21,078 bases of DNA from Actinomyces sp. (GTDB taxonomy: Bacteria; Actinomycetota; Actinomycetes; Actinomycetales; Actinomycetaceae). This document shows positions 1 to 6,208 of the stretch, in pieces; positions within the stretch are counted from its first letter, which is position 1; every line of letters begins with the position of its first letter. A program made the translations under genes and the position numbers. The notes under the pieces were generated by a model. It ran no database searches and was not told the DNA's origin. It worked only from the letters and a program-made list of their open reading frames with translations. The DNA is taken from NCBI GenBank assembly GCA_018375675.1, contig JAHACW010000039.1, forward strand, positions 1-21,078, written 5' to 3'.

Positions 1-156
1 CTGTGTGTGCCGGTGGGCGGCGGCCCGCCCGCGAGATCGCCACACGCGAGCCTGCGGCTCGGAGTGGTCGATCTCGAGGCCCGCCCTGGCCCTGCCGCCA
101 CCCACCGGCACCGCGGCCAGGCCCTCCGGACCCTCCGGCGCCCTCCACACCAGTGG
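1..156. repeat. GC-rich dispersed repeat, left copy
   Basis: No gene is supported here. Positions 1-31 are identical to 20900-20930, and 121-156 match 21041-21076 with one mismatch, in the same orientation and order. The DNA between these anchors is diverged and differs in length (120 versus 141 bp between anchor starts). An 8-bp inverted repeat, CGAGATCG at 32-39 and CGATCTCG at 69-76, lies inside. A degenerate partial copy may follow at about 193-260 (GAAGCCCGGCCGGGCC, then CTCCGGACCC). The open frames across it are low-complexity Ala/Arg/Gly/Pro translations of GC-rich DNA and are not called. The window begins inside or at the edge of the repeat, so its true left boundary is unknown. Confidence 0.75.
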
Positions 157-304
157 TGCCTGGTCGCTGATGTGTGGCTCGGTGCGTCGGATTGAAGCCC
201 GGCCGGGCCCCGCCGCCGCCCGCGGCCGCCGCAGCCGGGTTCTCCGGACCCCCAATGTGGTCTGGCTTGTCGTGCTGGGATTTTGGTGTGCTCTGGTGCG
301 TGTT

Positions 305-485
305 GTTACAAACGTCGTCAATCCGAGGAGTTTTTTGTGTGGATTTCTGCGTTGTTGTTACAAACGTCGTCAATCCAATGGCTTTTTCGCTGAAAATGGC
401 GGTTTTTGGGCTTAGATTGACGACGTTTGTAACAGGGGTCCTTGCGAGGCGATTTGAATTGCGTTGGTTTGACGACGTTTGTAAC
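305..485. repeat. Bidirectional repeat array 1 (52-bp period)
   Basis: Four copies of the 17-bp motif GTTACAAACGTCGTCAA are present. Two are direct, at 305-321 and 357-373 (both followed by TCC). Two are inverted, at 417-433 and 469-485. The copy-to-copy distance is 52 bp in both arms, so the array is symmetric about position 395. The 43-bp centre (374-416) is AT-richer than its surroundings and contains TGAAAATGGCGGTTTTTGGG at 391-410. No ribosome-binding site or credible gene lies inside. Nested pairing of copies 2/3 and 1/4 would let a transcript or single strand fold into a long interrupted hairpin. Confidence 0.85.
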
Positions 486-551
486 GTCGGCCGCCCGCTG
501 GTCGTTCGGCCAGGCCCCGCCATAGCCCGCGGGCATCACAAATCTCTCGCG

Positions 552-797
552 TGAAACCGTCGTCGCCTTTGCTCGCGCGGGCTCAGCCCAACTGAAACCG
601 CCATCGCCTTTGCTCGCGCAGGGCGAGCCTCAGATGAAACCGACATCGCCTTTGCTCGCTCGTGTGCATGTGGGGTTGAAACCGCCATCGCCTTTGCGAG
701 TGAGAAATGGGCGTTTTTGACGCGTTTTTCGGTTGCATTGGTGATGGCGGTTTCACGTTAGCCTGCATCAGCGGTCGCAGAGGTGATGGCGGTTTCA
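552..797. repeat. Bidirectional repeat array 2 (42-bp period)
   Basis: Six copies share the core TGAAACCGCCATCGCC. Four are direct, starting at 552, 593, 635 and 677; the first three continue into TTTGCTCGC, giving a conserved block of about 25 bp. Two are inverted, ending at 755 and 797 (740-755 and 782-797). Spacing is 41, 42 and 42 bp in the direct arm and 42 bp in the inverted arm. Spacers between direct copies are about 15 bp and unrelated to each other. The 47-bp centre (693-739) contains TGAGAAATGGGCGTTTTTGA at 701-720, resembling the centre of array 1. No gene is supported. Confidence 0.85.
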
Positions 798-822
798 CAG
801 TTGCCACGTGGCTGTGTCCTGT

Positions 823-1027
823 GCGCGAAAAAGTTCGCCCTGCTCGGTCTGATGGTGGGCGTGAGCGCGAAAAAGTTCGCCCAGCGCATGAAAAATGGCC
901 CAAAATCGGCGGTTTATGGCGTGCCGGGCGAGTTTTTTCGCGAAAACACCGCTGGAGGGGTTGCGCTGGGCGAACTTTGTCGCGGGTGAGCCCGTGGAGG
1001 CCCCGCGCTGGGCGAGTTTTTCGCGGA
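823..1027. repeat. Bidirectional repeat array 3 (42-bp period)
   Basis: Five copies of GCGCGAAAAAGTTCGCCC are present. Two are direct, at 823-840 and 865-882. Three are inverted, beginning at 926, 968 and 1010 (as GGGCGA followed by a T-rich stretch and CGCG). Successive copies are exactly 42 bp apart in both arms. Several copies extend on the CCC side into AGCGC. The 43-bp centre (883-925) contains TGAAAAATGG at 889-898 and GGCGGTTTATGG at 908-919, resembling the array 1 centre with about 10 extra bases. The motif is unrelated to those of arrays 1 and 2. Confidence 0.85.
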
Positions 1028-1049
1028 GCGCCAGTGCTGTGGGCGCTCC
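1025..1049 (-). terminator. Possible weak terminator after rarD
   Basis: GGAGCGCC at 1025-1032 pairs perfectly with GGCGCTCC at 1042-1049 across a 9-base loop. Read on the minus strand it lies about 90 bases past the rarD stop and is followed by GCGAAAAACTC, with no U-run. It overlaps the last copy of array 3, so it may simply be part of that structure. Confidence 0.25.
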
Positions 1050-1062
1050 TCGCAGGCTCGAC

Positions 1063-1116
1063 GTGCCCGATGGACCCGCCGTGCCCGATGGACCCGCCGT
1101 GCCCGACGGACCCGCC
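1063..1116. repeat. 18-bp tandem repeat, three units
   Basis: The unit GTGCCCGATGGACCCGCC occurs at 1063-1080 and 1081-1098 identically, and at 1099-1116 with one change (GACGG for GATGG). It lies 20 bases beyond the rarD stop and directly beside array 3. The unit length is a multiple of three, but no supported gene reads through it. It could vary in copy number by slippage. Confidence 0.85.
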
Positions 1117-1136
1117 GTCCGGCGTGCCCGTCGGAA

Positions 1137-2087
1137 TCAGTCCTGGTGCCCCGCGCGCGCCAGGCGCTTGGCCCGCACGGAGCCGAGCAACCAGTCGGCG
1201 CTCAGGCAGCCCAGCGCCACCCACACGACGCCCATCGCGATCCAGCGGAACGTCGGAACGGTCTCGTGGAAGATGAACACGGCGACGAGCAGCTGCAGGG
1301 TGGGCCCCAGGTACTGCAGGAAGCCCATCGTCCCCAGGGTCAGGCCCCTCGCCGCCGAGGCGAACATAATGAGCGGGATCATCGTCAACGCACCCGCGCC
1401 CACCAGGAGCGCCAGGTGAATCACCCAGGACACCCCAGAGTCTTCGGAAGAAGCGATCGTGTGGAAGGACGTGGAGGATGTGGCCGCCAGGTAGGCGTAG
1501 TAGCCGAGCAGGATGGGCGAGACCGCGGCCGTCTCGATCGCCATGCCCGCAAGGGGGTCGACGCGTGCTGCCACGTCCTTCTTCACGAGGGAATACAGGC
1601 CGAACGTCAATGCAAGCGTGAGTGAGACGATGGGGACTGAATGCTGGCCGATCACGAGGATGACGACGGCGACGATGCCGAGGGCGAGGGCCACCTTCTG
1701 GATCGGGGTGACTCGCTCGCGCAGCACGATGAGACCCAGCGCGATTGTCACGAGGGGGTTGATGAAGTAGCCGACCGCCGCGTCGGTCGTGTGGCCGGCG
1801 AGGACCGCGTACACGTACACCGACCAGTTGACGACGACGAGCGCGCCCGCAACCGCGAGGCGCCACAGAGCTCCCCGGTCGGCGATCAGCGCGCGGATCT
1901 TCCCCAGCGAACCCGTCAGGGTGAGCGCGACCAGGCAGAAGAACAGGCCCCACACCGCGCGGTGGACGATCACCTCGACGGCGCCGGCGGGGGAGAGCAG
2001 TGAGAAGTACAGGGGGAAGAACCCCCAGATCACGTAGCAGGAAACGCCGAGGGCGAGTGCGCGTGGTTCGTTCTTCTGGGTGCTCAT
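1137..2087 (-). CDS. rarD: RarD-type EamA/DMT family permease
   Basis: This is a 316-residue integral membrane protein of the drug/metabolite transporter superfamily, RarD subfamily. It has about ten hydrophobic segments arranged as two EamA halves (roughly 8-140 and 150-295). The N-terminal run GVSCYVIWGFFPLYFSLL and the E-I-V-HRAVWGLFF block at about 38-50 are typical of RarD, as is GTMGFLQYLGPTLQLL near residue 265. Family length is usually near 300, so the gene looks complete. RarD proteins were named from chloramphenicol-related phenotypes, and their substrate is generally unknown; none is claimed here. The ATG overlaps the hemA stop as ATGA (2084-2087), so the gene is probably co-transcribed and translationally coupled with hemA. 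That context does not by itself indicate a porphyrin-related substrate. Confidence 0.9.
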   Translation of the reverse strand: MSTQKNEPRALALGVSCYVIWGFFPLYFSLLSPAGAVEVIVHRAVWGLFFCLVALTLTGSLGKIRALIADRGALWRLAVAGALVVVNWSVYVYAVLAGHTTDAAVGYFINPLVTIALGLIVLRERVTPIQKVALALGIVAVVILVIGQHSVPIVSLTLALTFGLYSLVKKDVAARVDPLAGMAIETAAVSPILLGYYAYLAATSSTSFHTIASSEDSGVSWVIHLALLVGAGALTMIPLIMFASAARGLTLGTMGFLQYLGPTLQLLVAVFIFHETVPTFRWIAMGVVWVALGCLSADWLLGSVRAKRLARAGHQD

Positions 2088-3406
2088 GCACCCAGTGTAT
2101 GAACATCGTGTGGGCAGATGCCGCCGCGGGAACGGCTGTGATCACCTGGCGAGAAAGCGCGAGTGGCAGCGTCGTCCCCCGAAACCAGGGCGGTCTCGTC
2201 GATGCCGAGGACCACGCCGAGGGCCTCCAGGTAGCGTTCCTGCTGGCTCTCCTCGCCCGCCCGGCGTGCCATGACGGTTGGGTTGTGGATGAGGCGCGCG
2301 GCCAGGTGACGCAGTGCTCGGGCTGCGTCGTCGGTCGAGAGGGGAGCGTCTCCGAGACGATCGATTTCCTCCTCAACGATGCGGAAAACGCGTGAGCGCA
2401 GGTGTCGCACGACCGGGTCCATGGATCGGGCGCCGAGGCCGCGCTCGAAGGAGGAGACCTCCTCGTCGATGATGGCGCGGGCGCGCGTCAGCGCGTCAGC
2501 ATCGGCGGCGGGGACCGACGCTTGGATGGTCGGCAGGTCGATGAGAGTGACGTTCGGGAGCGAGGCGACAGAGCTTTCGGTGTCGCGCATGAGCGCGAGG
2601 TCCAGGACCACGGTTGACCCGGCCTGGGCGGCCATGTCGCGAGTCAGGACGGGGCTTCCCAGCCCTCGGCACGTCACTACGAGGTCGGCGCGCTCCAGAG
2701 CAGAGGGCAGGTCTGCGGCATCGACCCAGCCGATGCCTCGTCCCTGGGCGAATTCGCGTGCGCGCCCAGACGTCGAGTAGACGGACACGTCCGATGCACC
2801 GAGCGCGTGCAGGGCGCTGACGGTCGCGCCCGCGTAGGCACCCGTGCCGACGATGAGCACGCGCGCACCCTCCCACGGTCCCAGGTGAGCCGCAGCCATG
2901 TCGAGGCCGACGGCGACGACGGATCGTCCAGCCCCGGCCAGTCCGGTCTCGGTCGCGACGCGGCGGGAGGTGGCCGAGGCTCGTTCGGCGGCGCGCCCCA
3001 GGTCGCAGCTGAGGGTCCCGTCCTCCCAGGCTGTGCGCGCGGCGCGGCGCATCTGCCCGGCGATTTCACGCTCGCCGATGACCATGGACTCCAGTCCCGC
3101 CGCCGTCGAAAACAGATCGACGAGGCCGTCGCGACCCCACAGGTGCCGCAGGTTCACGTCCTCTCGCGGCGCGTGCGAGGCGGTGGCGAGCTCGCGCTCA
3201 ACCGCGTCCTTGAGCGTGTGGGGGTTGGCCGAGGCTGGAGCGTCGATGTAGATGGTGACGCGGTTGCAGGTGCGCAGGACCATGACTCCGCGAGCGTGCG
3301 GAAGCGAGCGCATGAGGGTAGGACCCAGGTCGTCCGCGCTGGAGAGCCGGGCGATGTCGTCGAGGGGGGTGTAGCGGTGGTCCGCGGAGAGCACATGAAT
3401 AGTCAC
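2084..3406 (-). CDS. hemA: Glutamyl-tRNA reductase
   Basis: This enzyme reduces glutamyl-tRNA(Glu) with NADPH to glutamate-1-semialdehyde, the first committed step of the C5 route to heme. The catalytic cysteine is in the block LRTCNR, with the preceding hydrophobic strand GVMV. The family block GLESMVIGEREIAGQMRRA follows. The NADPH-binding domain begins at VLIVGTGAYAGATV, and a C-terminal helical dimerisation region includes LRHLAARLIHNPTV. The start is uncertain. I chose GTG at 3406 (V-T-I-H-V-L-S-A-D-H-R-Y) because it aligns with the usual short N-terminus; an in-frame GTG at 3427 would add seven residues, and neither has a strong Shine-Dalgarno. The gene diverges from the hemE operon, so the two halves of the pathway share one regulatory region. 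The C-terminal 35 residues are polar and low in similarity to the core family. Confidence 0.93.
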   Translation of the reverse strand: MTIHVLSADHRYTPLDDIARLSSADDLGPTLMRSLPHARGVMVLRTCNRVTIYIDAPASANPHTLKDAVERELATASHAPREDVNLRHLWGRDGLVDLFSTAAGLESMVIGEREIAGQMRRAARTAWEDGTLSCDLGRAAERASATSRRVATETGLAGAGRSVVAVGLDMAAAHLGPWEGARVLIVGTGAYAGATVSALHALGASDVSVYSTSGRAREFAQGRGIGWVDAADLPSALERADLVVTCRGLGSPVLTRDMAAQAGSTVVLDLALMRDTESSVASLPNVTLIDLPTIQASVPAADADALTRARAIIDEEVSSFERGLGARSMDPVVRHLRSRVFRIVEEEIDRLGDAPLSTDDAARALRHLAARLIHNPTVMARRAGEESQQERYLEALGVVLGIDETALVSGDDAATRAFSPGDHSRSRGGICPHDVHTLGA

Positions 3407-3647
3407 AACGCATCCATTTAAGGGCACGCGGGTAGCGCGGGCAGAGCAGCGAACCTATTTATGTTGGTGACGTCGTGTCATTTCGGAATGTCGACGAAAT
3501 AAATGGCTCTCTCCCGCGGATAAATGGACATAAAGGTACGTAAATTAGGGCATTTGCGACGTGTGAGAAATTGTCTTGAACTAAACTGGAAAACGACGGA
3601 AATGCGCGAATTAACGCATGAAAACATCATTAAATTAAGGGAGACAC
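3407..3647. promoter_or_regulatory. Divergent hemA/hemE regulatory region
   Basis: This AT-rich gap separates the two divergent heme transcription units in otherwise very GC-rich DNA. ATAAATGG occurs at 3499-3506 and 3520-3527, 21 bp apart, and its complement CCATTTA at 3414-3420. ATTTCG at 3480-3485 and CGAAAT at 3495-3500 form a 6-bp inverted repeat with a 9-base centre. These could be operator half-sites, but none matches a DtxR, Rex or HrrA box that I can name. I could not place convincing -35/-10 pairs. The hemE ribosome-binding site AAGGGAG lies at 3637-3643. Confidence 0.45.
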
Positions 3648-4745
3648 ATGACGACGCCCCCGCTGATCGCCGCCCTGACCGGGCAACGCGGGCCCACCCC
3701 CGTGTGGTTCATGCGTCAGGCCGGACGCTCCCTGCCTGAGTACCGCGAGCTGCGCGCCGGCGTCGGCCTGCCCATGCTCGAGGCCTGCCTGCGCCCCGAC
3801 GTGGCCGCCGAGGCAACGGTGCAGCCCGTGCGACGCCACGGTGTGGACGCGGGCATCTTCTTTTCGGACATCATGGTTCCCCTGCGCCTGGCCGGGGTGG
3901 GTGTCGAGATTGAACCCGGTGTCGGCCCCGTCCTCGATCATCCCTATCGCACGCGCGAGAGCATCGACGAGCTCCTGAGTCATCGGTATGGGGAGGGGTC
4001 GTGGACCGATTCCACCGGGCGCACGCGCGACTGTGCCGAGGGTGCCCAGTCGGTGCGCGATGGGGTCGCAACGGCGGTGCGTGAGCTCGGCTCCACGCCG
4101 CTCATCGGATTCGGCGGCGCCCCCTTCACCCTAGCCGCGTACATGGTCGAGGGGCGTCCCTCGCGTGATCACATGGCTGCGCGCGCGCTCGCGGCGTCGG
4201 ACCCGGGCGCGTGGGATGCTCTCATGACCTGGTGTGCGCGGGTGAGTGCCGACTTTATTACCGCTCAGATCGAGGCCGGTGCCAGCGCCGCGCAGCTCTT
4301 CGACTCGTGGGTGGGGTCTCTCTCGCCTCGTACCTATAGGAAGTCCGTCGCGCCGTATTCGCGCATGGTTGCGCAGCGTGTCGCCGGCGCTGTCAGCCCG
4401 GTGACCGGTTGCCGCGCTCCGCTCATCCACTTTGGGACGGGCAGTGCGCCGATCCTGTCCGACATGGCCGAGGTTGGTGCTGACTGTGTGGGCGTGGACT
4501 GGAAGACGGACCTGTCGTGGGCCATCGAGCAGGTGCCCGGAAAGGCCGTGCAGGGGAATTTGGACCCCGCGCTGCTTCAGGCCCCGTGGCACGTTATCGA
4601 ACAGGCTGTTCGAGATATTCTCGACGCCGGACGCTCCGCCCCTGGGCACGTCTTCAACCTTGGGCACGGCGTGCCACCCACGACCGACCCGGACGTGCTG
4701 ACGCGCATCGTCGAGCTGGTGCACGAGCTGGGTGACGAACGATGA
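3648..4745 (+). CDS. hemE: Uroporphyrinogen III decarboxylase
   Basis: This 365-residue cytosolic enzyme removes four carboxyl groups from uroporphyrinogen III to give coproporphyrinogen III. The family signature PVWFMRQAGR is at 18-27, carrying the arginines that bind substrate carboxylates. The catalytic aspartate lies in FFSDI (D74). GFGGAPFTLAAYMVEG is at 154-169, FDSWVG at 218-223, and the C-terminal FNLGHGVPP carries the conserved histidine. Length is normal for the family. The ATG has AAGGGAG four bases upstream, the best ribosome-binding site in the operon, which fits a first gene. Its stop overlaps the next start as ATGA (4742-4745). It heads a plus-strand operon running to hemL. Confidence 0.96.
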   Translation: MTTPPLIAALTGQRGPTPVWFMRQAGRSLPEYRELRAGVGLPMLEACLRPDVAAEATVQPVRRHGVDAGIFFSDIMVPLRLAGVGVEIEPGVGPVLDHPYRTRESIDELLSHRYGEGSWTDSTGRTRDCAEGAQSVRDGVATAVRELGSTPLIGFGGAPFTLAAYMVEGRPSRDHMAARALAASDPGAWDALMTWCARVSADFITAQIEAGASAAQLFDSWVGSLSPRTYRKSVAPYSRMVAQRVAGAVSPVTGCRAPLIHFGTGSAPILSDMAEVGADCVGVDWKTDLSWAIEQVPGKAVQGNLDPALLQAPWHVIEQAVRDILDAGRSAPGHVFNLGHGVPPTTDPDVLTRIVELVHELGDER

Positions 4746-6208
4746 ACCCCCTGGAGGCCATCCCCACCCACCCCGGAGCGGTCGTCGTCGGCGGAGGTAT
4801 CGCCGGCCTCGTGAGCGCGTGGGAACTGGCTCGCGCGGGCGTGCGTCCCCTCCTCGTCGAGGCGCGTGGCTACCTGGGTGGCCTCATCGCCCGCGGCACG
4901 GTCGGCGGAGCGAACGTGGACCTGGGCGCGGAGACGTACGTCGTGCGCGGCACCGATACCTCGTCGATCGTGGAGGCCCTGGGGCTGACCTCGGTCGAGC
5001 CGGCCGGATCGGGCGCCCGCCTCTACGCACCCTCCCTGCGCGGAGGCTGGGAGCTGCGCCCCTTCCTGCGCGACTCGTTCCTGGGAATCCCGGCCCACCC
5101 GGACGCGCCTGACTGTGCTCATGTACTCGGCGAGGCCGGGGTGCGCCGTGCCCTCGAGGATCGCTCGATGGGCGGCGGCATCGGCATGGACGAGGCCGGG
5201 GAGACTCTGGCCGGTTTCGTGGCCGCGCGCATGGGGGAGGCCGTGCTGGAGCGCTCGGTGCGGCCGATCATCGCGGGCATTTACACTGCCGACCCCTCCG
5301 TGCTGGCAACCGACACGGTTGCCCCCGGCCTGCGCGCCGAGACTGCCCGTTACGGATCCCTGGCCGCTGCGGTTGCGGCGCGCCTGGCCGCCGCCGGTTC
5401 GCGCCGCACCCCCGAAGCCTGTGTCGAGGGCGGCATGTTCGTCCTCGTCGACGCGCTGAAGGCCGCCATCGAAGAGGCCGGGGGAACCGTCCTGACCCGC
5501 ACGGGAGCGTTCTCACTGAGGCGCGCGGCCTCGGGATGGACCCTCGAGTGCGGGCCGACCAAGCCCGGGCCCACCCCCGGAGCTGAACCCGTGTCGAGCG
5601 GGCCGGGCGTGAGTGTCACGACGGAGCGCCTCGTCCTCGCCTGCAGCGCCAGCGCCGCCCTGCGCCTGTTGACGCAGGCGCGCATCCCCGGCCTCGTGCC
5701 CGATGTGAGCGTTCCTGAGGGTGCGCCCATCGCGCGCCTCACCCTGGCCGTCCACGCTCCCGAGTTGGATGAGGCACCCGTGTCCCAGGGCCTCCTGGTC
5801 GCGCCCGCGCCCGCCGACGAGCGGCCGGTGGCGGCCAAGGCGCTGTCCCACCTCAACATCAAGTGGCCCTGGCTCGCCGACCAACTCCCGCCCCACACGC
5901 ATCTGCTGCGCCTCTCTTACGGGCGCCTCGGCGAGGCCGAACCCGCCGTCACCGTCGATGGGGCCCTGCGCGACGTCCGCACGCTCACCGGCGTCACTAT
6001 CGCCGCCGATGCCGTCACCGACCACCTGCTCGCCCGGTGGAACGGCACGCTCCCGCCCCTGCCGCCCGAGTATCGCAGCCGCGTCGGCGCTCTCGAGGAA
6101 CAGGTGCGTCCCCTGGGCGGCGTGGCACTCACGGGCGCCTGGGTCGCCGGAACCGGCATCGCCTCCGTCGTCACACACGCCCGCGCGGGCGCGAAAGGAC
6201 TGCTATGA
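4742..6208 (+). CDS. cgoX: Coproporphyrinogen III oxidase, HemY/HemG-type flavoprotein (CgoX)
   Basis: This 488-residue FAD-dependent oxidase belongs to the HemY/protoporphyrinogen-oxidase family. The dinucleotide-binding motif VVVGGGIAGLVSAWELARAG spans about 14-33, with the ribose-binding acidic residue E40. A second family block, GGLIARGTVGGANVDLGAETYVV, follows. The C-terminal GAWVAGTGIASVVTHARAGA is the usual closing FAD-contact helix. In actinobacteria the family member oxidises coproporphyrinogen III to coproporphyrin III in the coproporphyrin-dependent heme route, so I use cgoX rather than hemY; that choice rests on taxonomy, not on residues I can read. The gene lies between hemE and hemC with 4-base overlaps at both ends, and its own Shine-Dalgarno is weak, suggesting coupled translation. 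Confidence 0.92.
   Translation: MNPLEAIPTHPGAVVVGGGIAGLVSAWELARAGVRPLLVEARGYLGGLIARGTVGGANVDLGAETYVVRGTDTSSIVEALGLTSVEPAGSGARLYAPSLRGGWELRPFLRDSFLGIPAHPDAPDCAHVLGEAGVRRALEDRSMGGGIGMDEAGETLAGFVAARMGEAVLERSVRPIIAGIYTADPSVLATDTVAPGLRAETARYGSLAAAVAARLAAAGSRRTPEACVEGGMFVLVDALKAAIEEAGGTVLTRTGAFSLRRAASGWTLECGPTKPGPTPGAEPVSSGPGVSVTTERLVLACSASAALRLLTQARIPGLVPDVSVPEGAPIARLTLAVHAPELDEAPVSQGLLVAPAPADERPVAAKALSHLNIKWPWLADQLPPHTHLLRLSYGRLGEAEPAVTVDGALRDVRTLTGVTIAADAVTDHLLARWNGTLPPLPPEYRSRVGALEEQVRPLGGVALTGAWVAGTGIASVVTHARAGAKGLL

Noticed and set aside
5..554. Plus-strand open frames at the left edge
   Set aside because: Low-complexity Ala/Arg/Pro translation of repeat DNA, mutually overlapping, no ribosome-binding site and no family resemblance.
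305..1027. CRISPR-like array
   Set aside because: Repeats are short, spacers in arrays 2 and 3 are mostly about 15-25 bp, orientation flips within each array, motifs change between arrays and no cas gene is present.
583..1136. Long minus-strand open frame through arrays 2 and 3, with 14-residue peptide repeats (QRRWRF and RPAR types)
   Set aside because: The peptide periodicity follows from the 42-bp DNA period being a multiple of three. The frame has no start or ribosome-binding site of its own and is only open upstream as a shadow of rarD and hemA.
3428..3647. Short plus-strand frame beginning at 3524
   Set aside because: It runs into hemE out of frame and has no ribosome-binding site; the region looks regulatory.
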